Assembly: GCA_017525605.1 (NCBI GenBank)
Contig: JAFXSM010000024.1
Coordinates: 1-64,000, forward strand
DNA length: 64,000 nucleotides
Origin: Treponema sp.
GTDB taxonomy: Bacteria; Spirochaetota; Spirochaetia; Treponematales; Treponemataceae
Reading direction: 5' to 3'
In this document: positions 6,439 through 13,606 of the stretch, piece after piece
Position numbering within the stretch: position 1 is the first letter of the stretch
Layout of the letters: each line of letters starts with the position of its first letter
Made by a program: the position numbers and the translations under genes
The notes under the pieces: generated by a model
Databases searched by the model: none
The model's input: only the letters and a program-made list of their open reading frames with translations
What the model was told of the DNA's origin: nothing

Positions 6439-8250
6439 TTAAAGTTCTTCTAGAATTTTCAAGCTGTCTTCGTCCATTGATTTTTCAAAGCCGAACATGC
6501 TTTTCTTGTCGAACTTGTTCTTGAGATAGTCCTTCACGTCCTGCTTGAGCGTAAGGAAAATCTCCGCAAGTTCCGGGTCAAAGTGAACGCCCGCATCTTT
6601 CCTGATGATTTCAAACACATCGTCAACGTCGAAAGCTTCCTTATAAACACGCCTTGATGCGCACGCGTCAAAGACATCCGCAATCGCCATGATTCTCGCG
6701 CTGATTGGAATCTCGTTGCCCTCAAGTCCGATAGGGTAGCCTGAGCCGTTCCATTTTTCGTGGTGGTACATGACGACCTGGACGCACATCTCAAGCATCC
6801 TGTGGTCGATTCCCTCGCCGAACACTGCGCGTACGATTCCCGCGCCCATGACCGTGTGCTGCTGCATCGTTCCCCATTCGTCGGCGGTGAGTTTTCCCGG
6901 CTTGTTCAGAATCTGGTCGGGAATCGCAATCTTTCCGATATCGTGCATGGCCGCGGCATTTCCGATCATCGAAAGGAATTCCAGATCAACCTCGTCCTTG
7001 TGCAGCCCGTTTTTGTAAAGGTAATTCGCAATCATCTGGACGTAATGCTTCGTGTTCTGGACGTGGTGGCCGGTGTTCATGTCCCTGTACTCGATGATTG
7101 TTGCCATTCCTTCGATGACGCATTCCTGCATGTCGCTGAGCTTCTTGAGATTCCTCTCGTTCTCCTCTTCGGCGCGCGTCCTCATCCTGAACTGGTCCAT
7201 GTACTGCTGTTCGAGCTTCGTCTTGTAGACTTCCAGCTCCTCCGCGTATTTCATCGCTTTGTAACGCTGCCTGAAATTCGAGTAGAACTGATAGAGGATG
7301 AAGCCGATTACGATGATGAAGCCGAAGAGCGTGAGCTGCAGGTCTTTCTGAATGTCAATCATCAGCGATCTTGTAGGAATCACGACGACGAAATACCATT
7401 CTCCGAGAACTTGCTTTGAGAATACGGAGCATGGAACTGATTTGTACGTTATGTCGAATGATGCGTGGTCCTTTCCGATTACTTCTTTCGCGATTTTTTT
7501 GTGCTCGGAAAGCACGACGTTGTCGAAGTAATAGCTTCCGATTTGTCTTGGGTCCGAATGTGCCGCGACGAACGATTTTGAGTCGAGCATGAAATTCGTG
7601 GAATTTTTCAAGTCGTCGGTGTTTTTGATGATGTCCTGGATTTCCTTCATCGGAACGTCGATTGCGATGACGCTCTTTTTGTCTTTCAGAAGCCTTGCGA
7701 TTGAGAATACGACTTTCTTCGTCTTTACGTCGATGTACGGGTGCACGAAAGTCAGTTTTCCGTCTCTTTTCACTGCATCCCTGTACCAGTTCCTCATTGT
7801 CGGAATGAAATTTTTGTCGGGCTGCCAGTCGAATCCGTCCATGTATTCGCCGTCTATATAGCCGTAAAGTCCTTTGTAATCAGGTGCGAATTTTTCCTTG
7901 TTGTCATCAGAAATCTCCCGCAAATATTTGTGGATTTTTTCTTTCGGGACATTCTCTTCTATCATAAAGTCGATTGTGTTTGCTGCCGAGTCCAATATTT
8001 CGCTGCTCGTGACGATATGTGTCGAAAGCCTTTCGCAAACGTCGTCCAGAATCAGCTTTCCGTGAATGGAGACACTTGATTTCGAAGCCTTATAGAATGA
8101 GAAATATGCGAACAGAATAATCGAAAACAATGCCAGCGCGATGAAAACCTGCATAACGACAAGCAGCCGGATATTCTGAGAAACTGAAAATTTCTTTATA
8201 ATGCGTCCCATTTTTTTATTATCGAACATAATTCGATTTATCACAAACAT
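6439..8250 (-). CDS. Cache-domain HD-GYP phosphodiesterase
   Basis: A 603-residue membrane sensor. A helix at about residues 25-50 and another at about 300-320 enclose a periplasmic double-Cache-type ligand domain. A coiled linker (about 330-370) leads to an HD-GYP domain with HDIGKIAIPDQILNKPG and HHEKWNGSGYP. These motifs mark enzymes that hydrolyse cyclic di-GMP. It would therefore lower c-di-GMP in response to an extracytoplasmic small molecule, affecting motility or surface traits. The start at 8250 is the longest option; ATG codons at 8229 and 8211 are possible, and none has a clear ribosome-binding site. Confidence 0.9.
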   Translation of the reverse strand: MFVINRIMFDNKKMGRIIKKFSVSQNIRLLVVMQVFIALALFSIILFAYFSFYKASKSSVSIHGKLILDDVCERLSTHIVTSSEILDSAANTIDFMIEENVPKEKIHKYLREISDDNKEKFAPDYKGLYGYIDGEYMDGFDWQPDKNFIPTMRNWYRDAVKRDGKLTFVHPYIDVKTKKVVFSIARLLKDKKSVIAIDVPMKEIQDIIKNTDDLKNSTNFMLDSKSFVAAHSDPRQIGSYYFDNVVLSEHKKIAKEVIGKDHASFDITYKSVPCSVFSKQVLGEWYFVVVIPTRSLMIDIQKDLQLTLFGFIIVIGFILYQFYSNFRQRYKAMKYAEELEVYKTKLEQQYMDQFRMRTRAEEENERNLKKLSDMQECVIEGMATIIEYRDMNTGHHVQNTKHYVQMIANYLYKNGLHKDEVDLEFLSMIGNAAAMHDIGKIAIPDQILNKPGKLTADEWGTMQQHTVMGAGIVRAVFGEGIDHRMLEMCVQVVMYHHEKWNGSGYPIGLEGNEIPISARIMAIADVFDACASRRVYKEAFDVDDVFEIIRKDAGVHFDPELAEIFLTLKQDVKDYLKNKFDKKSMFGFEKSMDEDSLKILEEL

Positions 8251-8378
8251 AAAATATGCGCGGAAACATACCCGTTGCCCTGAATCGGATTGACGGCTGT
8301 CTTTAAGTACATCGCCATTTTTGATATATTTTTAAGCACCAAATCCTTCTTCGGAAGAAAATTAAGGAGATTCCCAAA

Positions 8379-9860
8379 ATGGGTGAAAATTATTTCAATT
8401 CAATTCCTTGGCGTGAGGCTAGGCTTCAGCTCGGTCATTGTCGCTCTATGGCGAAAGAAGAATTCGCTGACGGTGTTAATGCGCTCAAAGGAAAGAAAAT
8501 CGTAATCGTCGGATGCGGCGCTCAGGGTTTGAACCAGGGTATGTGTCTCCGCGACTCAGGTCTTGACGTAAGCTATGCTCTCCGCAAGTCTGCAATTGAC
8601 GAGAAGAGACAGTCTTGGAAGAACGCCACAGAGAACGGTTTCAAAGTCGGAACTTACGAAGAGATGATTCCGACTGCTGACCTCGTGGGAAACCTCACTC
8701 CGGACAAGCAGCACACGCCTGTCATCACCGAAGTTCAGAAGTTCATGAAGCAGGGTGCTGCTTTGTGGTACTCACACGGCTTCAACATGATTGAAGAAGG
8801 AATGCAGATCCGCAAGGACATCACAGTCGTAATGTGCGCTCCAAAAGGACCTGGTACGGAAGTTTACAATGAATTCCACAGAGGATTCGGAGTTCCTGAC
8901 CTCATCGCAGTTCATCCTGTGAACGACCCTGAAGGAAAGGGATGGGCAATCGCAAAGGCTCTCGCTGTCGGAATGGGCGGAAGCAAGGCCGGCGTTCTCG
9001 AATCTTCATTTGTTGCAGAAGTAAAATCAGACCTCATGGGCGAGCAGACAATCCTCTGCGGTATGCTCCAGGCCGGAACAATCGTCTGCTACGACAAGAT
9101 GGTCGCTGATGGAATGGATCCGAAATGGGTCACAAAATTCCTGATGCACGGTTGGAACGTCGTTTCTGAAGCTCTCAAGTGGGGCGGAATCACAGGAATG
9201 ATGGACAGGCTCTCAAACCCTGCGAAAATCAAGGCAAACGCAATTTCAAAAGATATCAAGAAGCTCCTCGCTCCGCTTTATCAGAAGCACATGGACGACA
9301 TCATCTCCGGAAAATTCTCTTCTACGATGATGCAGGACTGGGCGAACAAGGACCACGACCTTCTCACTTGGAGAGAGGCAACTGGCAAGCTTCCGTTCGA
9401 GTCTCAGGAAGAATCAAGCGAAGAGATTTCCGAGCAGGAATATTTCGACAAGGGTATTCTCCTCGTCGCAATGGTAAAGGCCGGCTGCGAGCTTGCGTTC
9501 GAGACAATGGTTGACGCAGGAATCAAAGAGGAGTCTGCTTACTACGAGTCGCTCCACGAAGTTCCTCTCATCGCGAACCTCATCGACAGAAAGCGTCTCT
9601 ACGAGATGAACCGCGTCATTTCCGACACTGCTGAGTACGGCTGCTACCTCTTCGCGAACGTCGCAGCTCCGTCAATGGCAAAGGACTTGATGCCGAAACT
9701 CACGACCGAGGTTATCGGAAAGGGCTTGAACGTGAAGGACAACGGCGTGAACAACGCTGAGCTCGTCGCAGTCAACGCCGAAATCCGCAACCACCCGATT
9801 GAAGTCGTGGGAAGAAAACTCAGAGCTTACATGACAGCAATGAAGCCGCTGGTAAAATAA
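8379..9860 (+). CDS. ilvC: Ketol-acid reductoisomerase (class II)
   Basis: A 493-residue enzyme of the long class II form. It converts 2-acetolactate or 2-aceto-2-hydroxybutyrate to the dihydroxy acids of valine and isoleucine synthesis, using NADPH and Mg2+. The dinucleotide motif [10 protein letters not shown] lies at about residue 47. The duplicated C-terminal helical domains ([55 protein letters not shown]) carry the Mg-binding acids. AAGGAG precedes the ATG. No other branched-chain gene is adjacent. The 3' end of the gene forms one arm of a 16-bp hairpin. Confidence 0.97.
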   Translation: MGENYFNSIPWREARLQLGHCRSMAKEEFADGVNALKGKKIVIVGCGAQGLNQGMCLRDSGLDVSYALRKSAIDEKRQSWKNATENGFKVGTYEEMIPTADLVGNLTPDKQHTPVITEVQKFMKQGAALWYSHGFNMIEEGMQIRKDITVVMCAPKGPGTEVYNEFHRGFGVPDLIAVHPVNDPEGKGWAIAKALAVGMGGSKAGVLESSFVAEVKSDLMGEQTILCGMLQAGTIVCYDKMVADGMDPKWVTKFLMHGWNVVSEALKWGGITGMMDRLSNPAKIKANAISKDIKKLLAPLYQKHMDDIISGKFSSTMMQDWANKDHDLLTWREATGKLPFESQEESSEEISEQEYFDKGILLVAMVKAGCELAFETMVDAGIKEESAYYESLHEVPLIANLIDRKRLYEMNRVISDTAEYGCYLFANVAAPSMAKDLMPKLTTEVIGKGLNVKDNGVNNAELVAVNAEIRNHPIEVVGRKLRAYMTAMKPLVK

Positions 9861-9883
9861 AACATCCTGTTTTATTTTACCAG
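9849..9883. terminator. 16-bp perfect hairpin spanning the ilvC stop codon
   Basis: CTGGTAAAATAAAACA (the last ilvC codons, stop and 4 bp) is followed by TCC and its exact reverse complement. The stem is too A/T-rich for a classical terminator but would protect or end the ilvC message. The right arm is effectively an inverted copy of the gene end. Confidence 0.6.
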
Positions 9884-9885
9884 GC

Positions 9886-9990
9886 ACACAACGCTAACGC
9901 GTTGTGTCAAAGTTGTGTGCGCACATCCTTGTGCGCACAGCTTGTGTAAAAAAAACAAGTTGGCGCAATATGCCGCACATCCTGTGCGGC
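9886..9990. repeat. Cluster of short hairpins with shared loop sequences
   Basis: Three more perfect hairpins follow: ACACAACGC-taac-GCGTTGTGT (9886-9907), TGTGCGCACA-tcct-TGTGCGCACA (9916-9939) and GCCGCACA-tcc-TGTGCGGC (9972-9990). A weak CTTGT/ACAAG pair lies between. The stems are unrelated, but two of the loops repeat the ACATCC(T)TGT apex of the ilvC hairpin. A TAAC loop recurs in hairpins at 11512 and 12260. No gene is visible here. Confidence 0.65.
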
Positions 9991-10020
9991 TGGCTGGTTG
10001 TGACAATGAGATAACGAAAA

Positions 10021-10056
10021 AGCACGGTGGCTGAGCGTAGTCGAAGCCGCCGTGCT
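10021..10056. terminator. Bidirectional terminator hairpin
   Basis: AGCACGGTGGC pairs with GCCGCCGTGCT (one G-T). The stem is flanked by an A-run on the left and GTTTTA on the right. It sits 16 bp beyond the stop of the minus-strand gene at 10073 and could serve both that operon and read-through from ilvC. Confidence 0.6.
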
Positions 10057-10072
10057 GTTTTATGGATTGGTG

Positions 10073-10441
10073 TCAGTCGGCGAGGACGGTTGCTTGTTTT
10101 GCAAGTGAGCGGCGCTGTCCTGCGCTGAGGCAGGGATTGTCTGGGCTTCCATGAATTTCGGAATGATAAATACTGATTTTTGATGGTTTGTAAAGGACAA
10201 TCGCAGAAGCTGAACGGCAATCACCGACCGATACGAACACGATTCTTCCTGTGAATCGCTTTTTCATTGCTTCTGCAACATCACAATCTGGACGACCATC
10301 TCCTCGTTCTACTGAAAGCCCTTTTTTGTCAAGAAACGCTGCAGATGAGAGTGTTCCGTCTTCTTTCCAAAACAACTCTCGGAGATTCGGCGGATATACG
10401 GCTCGATACAGTTTTTCATCATCAGGAAAATTTTCATCCAT
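10073..10441 (-). CDS. Unknown small protein paired with the SocA/Panacea-like gene
   Basis: A 122-residue soluble protein that I do not recognise by name. It contains LYRAVYPPNLRELFWKEDG, TLSSAAFLDKKGLSVERGDGR and a Ser/Ala stretch, and ends QRRSLAKQATVLAD. No signal peptide or membrane segment is seen. Its ATG lies inside the 3' end of the upstream gene (8-bp overlap), so both are translated as a coupled pair. Because Panacea-domain antitoxins are encoded next to very diverse toxins, this gene is a candidate toxin or effector partner. That is inference from context only. Confidence 0.65.
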   Translation of the reverse strand: MDENFPDDEKLYRAVYPPNLRELFWKEDGTLSSAAFLDKKGLSVERGDGRPDCDVAEAMKKRFTGRIVFVSVGDCRSASAIVLYKPSKISIYHSEIHGSPDNPCLSAGQRRSLAKQATVLAD

Positions 10442-11300
10442 GAAAAAACCTCCTGACAGTCTGGCTTACGGTCTGTTCGGAAGCTACAATTTCATAAGAA
10501 TACTCTTCGCCATTCCTGCTGACTTCGTAAACTTCTGCTGTGTCTGAATCACGAATCTGAATCTCAAGGTATGAATTCTTTTTTCCGTCGAATTCCATCT
10601 GAATGGAATCCGCGGCAGTTGGAAAAATCTCCGGCTGATTCTCAATCGATAGCAAAATCGCGCGAACTCGGTTCAAAAACGAATCGCTGAACGAATTTGC
10701 ATCATCTCCATTCCAGCCTGTCTCCAACGAAGCGATTTTGTTCAGCTTTTTTATATTTCTGACAAGCCGACCGTCAGGTTTTGATTTGAGATACTTCGGA
10801 AAAACATTTTTTGCCTCAGTTGTTGACGCAGAAAAACCGTCGGAATAGGACATTTTGTGCGGATATGGTCTGTCGTATGCAATTTTCCATGCAGGAATTT
10901 CTTTGTGCGAAATCTCACTTGCTGTAACCGCATCCCATTTTTCTGAAACAGCGCGCTGAATTGTCTCATCAATCAGTTTTTTATCATGTTGACTAAAATA
11001 AGCCATATCTATGCCTGAACGATTTTTGCAGGAAAAAACCTGTGCGTCGTGACCATTAATACTAACAGGTCGCTTTTCCAAAAGAGCGGAATCATCACAT
11101 CTTTTCAAGGCATGAGGAACAGGGCCTCTTTTATCCGCCCAATACTCAAGAGATGTACACGGTATGCCGACTTCAGATACCGAGCGAAAATCAACAAGTG
11201 CGAGTATTTTATACATGAGAATTTGCGCGATGAATTTATTCGTCAAAGAAAAATATCTATCAGCAATATATGCCACAACGTTTTCGGTCAAAGTGTCCAT
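10434..11300 (-). CDS. SocA/Panacea (DUF4065)-like protein with extra C-terminal domain
   Basis: A 288-residue protein. The first about 160 residues (VAYIADRYFSLTNKFIAQILMYKILALVDF ... LEYWADKRGPVP) look like a SocA/Panacea-type antitoxin domain. The last about 120 residues contain LETGWNGDDANSFSDSFLN and QPEIFPTAADSIQMEFDG, a domain I have seen described only as uncharacterised. The chosen ATG (11300) has GGA about 8 bp upstream; ATG 11312 is an alternative. The gene overlaps the next one by 8 bp. Proteins of this family often neutralise an adjacent toxin. Confidence 0.65.
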   Translation of the reverse strand: MDTLTENVVAYIADRYFSLTNKFIAQILMYKILALVDFRSVSEVGIPCTSLEYWADKRGPVPHALKRCDDSALLEKRPVSINGHDAQVFSCKNRSGIDMAYFSQHDKKLIDETIQRAVSEKWDAVTASEISHKEIPAWKIAYDRPYPHKMSYSDGFSASTTEAKNVFPKYLKSKPDGRLVRNIKKLNKIASLETGWNGDDANSFSDSFLNRVRAILLSIENQPEIFPTAADSIQMEFDGKKNSYLEIQIRDSDTAEVYEVSRNGEEYSYEIVASEQTVSQTVRRFFHG

Positions 11301-11416
11301 CTTTAATTCCATATAGTTAGCATAGCATAAATTTGCCCCTTCGCCATGCGAAAAAAACAAGCAGCTCCCCCTTCGGAAAACTGCCTATAACTTCGCTGAC
11401 ATTGCCCACTAGTGCA

Positions 11417-11497
11417 GGTACGCGCCTTTGGTGCGTGCCGTGACCGGTTGCATCCACTACGCAAATGCTTAGAACGTCATGCACATCTAGCAAGCGA
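11417..11497. repeat. Dispersed hairpin repeat family R1, copy b
   Basis: GGTACGCGCC...GGTGCGTGCC hairpin, then the conserved CGTGACC link, GGTTGCATCCACTACGCAA and terminal GCAAGCGA. It is followed by GCCACACGGATT, which also follows copy e, and then a GAAATTAC-taac-GTAATTTC hairpin (11512-11531). The stretch from 11301 to 11715 carries no supported gene. Confidence 0.7.
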
Positions 11498-11573
11498 TGC
11501 CACACGGATTCGAAATTACTAACGTAATTTCACCTCGGACGCATTTGCATTTTCATGCTGCCCCACCAGTGAA

Positions 11574-11652
11574 GGTACGCACCTTCGGTGCGTGCCGTGA
11601 CCGCTTGCATCCATTATGCAAAGATTAGGACACATTCGCATCTGGCAAGCGA
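11574..11652. repeat. Dispersed hairpin repeat family R1, copy c
   Basis: This is the cleanest copy: GGTACGCACC-ttc-GGTGCGTGCC, a stem capped by a CTTCGG tetraloop. It is followed by TGACCGCTTGCATCCATTATGCAA and a terminal GCAAGCGA that pairs with CGCTTGC. It lies 64 bp upstream of the small membrane peptide ORF. Confidence 0.75.
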
Positions 11653-11715
11653 CGGTTGCTCTTCAAAGCTCACCGGCATTGAAAGATGTCGGAATTTACT
11701 TCTGGAGGGCGTGCA

Positions 11716-11784
11716 ATGACAGCAAGAATCATTATGATTTTGGCTATCGTCTGCTTTTTTTTGGCAGGCTATATAGCATGGTAA
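11716..11784 (+). CDS. Candidate 22-residue single-pass membrane peptide
   Basis: A short ORF starting MTARIIMILAIVCFFLAGYI and ending Ala-Trp. After a basic N-terminus it is almost entirely hydrophobic, the right length for one membrane helix. TGGAGGG lies 7-8 bp before the ATG, a much better ribosome-binding site than many large genes here have. A GC-rich terminator follows at 11824-11861. It sits alone between R1 repeats. Tiny toxins of type I systems and small regulatory membrane proteins look like this, but no antisense RNA is identified. Confidence 0.5.
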   Translation: MTARIIMILAIVCFFLAGYIAW

Positions 11785-11823
11785 ATTGCACCTCTCTTGC
11801 TTTTATGTAAGAGATTTAAAGAG

Positions 11824-11861
11824 AAAAGCCGCCGAAGTCTTACAAAAACTTGGCGGCTTTT
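11824..11861 (+). terminator. Rho-independent terminator
   Basis: AAAAGCCGCC pairs with GGCGGCTTTT, with a further AAG/CTT pairing inside and T-run beyond. It follows the small membrane peptide ORF by 39 bp and would end its transcript. Confidence 0.7.
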
Positions 11862-11999
11862 TCGTTCACAAAACGAAGACCAGCCGCAGTTCTAGGAAAT
11901 GTTAGCGCATTTCCGTGGCTGTGCTTCTCTTTTAATATATCGGATATCGCTTAAAAAATCTACAACTCATCCGCACCCCCGCGTTCGTCCACCCGTGTA

Positions 12000-12138
12000 G
12001 GTACGCGCCCCATGCGAATGCAGCTTTGCTGCATTGCGACGCTGCCGCCGACCAGCAATGCTTCACATTCAAAAGGACAACGGCAGCGTTCGGTTGCATA
12101 CACTATGCAAATGCTTAGGACACATCCGCATCCTGCGA
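12000..12138. repeat. Dispersed hairpin repeat family R1, copy d, enlarged by internal hairpins
   Basis: It begins GGTACGCG and ends GGTTGCATACACTATGCAAA...CATCCTGCGA like other R1 copies. The first hairpin is replaced by about 70 bp with two new stems: GCGAATGCAGC/GCTGCATTGC and CGCTGCCG/CGGCAGCG. The flanking GCGTTCGTCCACCCGTGTA occurs both before this copy and before copy e, so the two are a tandem duplication. From 11862 to 12273 I see only repeats. Confidence 0.6.
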
Positions 12139-12160
12139 CCCGCGTTCGTCCACCCGTGTA

Positions 12161-12240
12161 GGTACGCGCTTTCGCGCGTGCCGTGACCGCTTGCATCCAC
12201 TGCACAATTGCTTCGGACTCATTCGCACCTCGGCAAGCGA
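12161..12240. repeat. Dispersed hairpin repeat family R1, copy e
   Basis: GGTACGCGC-tttc-GCGCGTGCC, then CGTGACCGCTTGCATCCACT, GTGCGAA-type inner pairing and terminal GCAAGCGA. It is followed by a small ATCGC-taac-GCGAT hairpin (12260-12273) that ends exactly at the stop codon of the minus-strand gene 12274. Confidence 0.7.
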
Positions 12241-12273
12241 TTGCCACACGGATTTGCTCATCGCTAACGCGAT

Positions 12274-13525
12274 TCACTTTCCCCGCGTGTAGATAACGCC
12301 GTCTTTTATGTAGATTACGGTGCCGTTTTTTTGGATTTGGCCGGGGTATGATGTGCCGTCGATGTGCACTTTGCAATAGATTGCATATTCTCCGTCGGCG
12401 TTTTGCTCTGTCACGTCGTAGGCGAATGCTGTTTTGTCGGGCGAGAATGCGTAGATGTAGCCGAAGCGTCCGTTCGTGTCGATTTTGACTCCGTCCGATG
12501 TGCAGATGTATTTTTCGCCCGTTGGGTCTGTGTCGTTTGAATGAGCAACCAGCGCGTATCCGATTTTTTCCCCGTCGTAAAAAGTCAAATCCACATAGCA
12601 GTCGTCGGGAAGCTCCAGAATTTTCTTACCCTCGTCGTAGAAGCTGTTTCCGATGCTGAACAGTAAAGACTGGCTTTGCTTGAACAGAGTGTGAACTCCG
12701 TAACCTGTGCCGAATTCTTCGCCGTCGATGTAGACAGTCATTCCGTATCCGTTCCCAATTGTGTAAAAAAGTTTTCCGGTTTTCGGCATGAATGAAAAAT
12801 CATTCAGCGATTCGGGATAGGTTTCGTAAGGGCCATACGTTTTTTCGTTGTCATGCACATAAAGCTCGTCTCCGCTAGTCGTGGCGTAGGCGAGCCGTTT
12901 TCCGTTTTCGTTGTTGAAGACTCGGACGCATTCGATTGTCTCGAACGGGCCGATTTTCTTTCCTTCGTGGAAGATGAACCAGCCGTCTTCGGTTTTTGCC
13001 GCGTATGAAAGTTTGAATCTGACTTTTCCGTTTTCGTTTTCCCCATATACGCAGAGATTCGAAACTTCATCGTACGGGCCGATTTTCTCATTCTCCCCAA
13101 AAATAAACCATCCTTCCTTCGTCTTTGCAGAATAGAAAATGCGGTCTTTGCCCTCAATTGAGATTGCCGAAACAAGCGTATCCCCATACGGCCCGAATCT
13201 CTTGCCTTCATGGTAGATGTATTGCTCGGTTTCGCTTTCTCCGTCAACGAATGCGATTATCCTGTCGAATTCGGGCGAGTGGATGATGTTGTTGTTCAAC
13301 TTTGAATGGAGCCGACGGATTTCCTTTCCGTTTTTGTAGACGATTCTGCTTCCGTCGTCGGCTTTTGCTTGGTGGTAAACCGTTTTTCCGTCTTTTGAAA
13401 ACGCCAGAATGTAAGATTCATAAGGCTCATCAAAAAGCGTGTAGGGGCCGTATTTCTTTTTTCCGTGGAAAATGAATGTTTGCAAGTGAAATAAACGCGA
13501 CGAGCGCGAAAAACAGTCTTTTCAT
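12274..13525 (-). pseudogene. Exported beta-propeller repeat protein, frameshifted after the signal peptide
   Basis: The body (about 403 residues from 13485) is built of repeated blades with the pattern GPYxxx...F/YxxxGKxxxY (KKYGPYTLFDEPYES, KRFGPYGDTLVSAIS, EKIGPYDEVSNL, KKIGPFETIECV, KTYGPYETYPES), a TolB/WD40-like propeller. It has no start ATG of its own. Forty bp upstream, ATG 13525 with GGGGGA before it opens a perfect signal peptide (MKRLFFALVAFISLA), but in another frame. Restoring two lost bases near 13480 would join them as ...SLA-QTFIFHG. So this is a frameshifted gene or an assembly error. It was probably a periplasmic or surface protein of unknown function. Confidence 0.7.
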
Positions 13526-13551
13526 ACAATCCCCCTTTGAAAAGAATCAGC

Positions 13552-13606
13552 GTTCGCTTGCGTACACTGAATAATGCCTGGAACGTCATTCGCACCTAGC
13601 AAGCGA
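13552..13606. repeat. Dispersed hairpin repeat family R1, half copy f
   Basis: Only the second half of the element is present (TTCGCTTGCGTACACTGAATAA ... CGCACCTAGCAAGCGA). It overlaps the 3' end of the AAA-ATPase gene and supplies its last six codons and stop. Confidence 0.6.

Noticed and set aside
8290..8378. Leader peptide or T-box attenuator before ilvC.
   Set aside because: Only a small CTTC/GAAG hairpin is present; there is no branched-chain-rich leader peptide and no T-box sequence.
9849..9990. CRISPR-like repeat array downstream of ilvC.
   Set aside because: Stems differ from each other and no constant repeat with regular spacers exists.
11616..11810. A 64-codon ORF crossing R1 copy c.
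   Set aside because: Half of it is repeat sequence and it overlaps the better-supported membrane peptide ORF in another frame.
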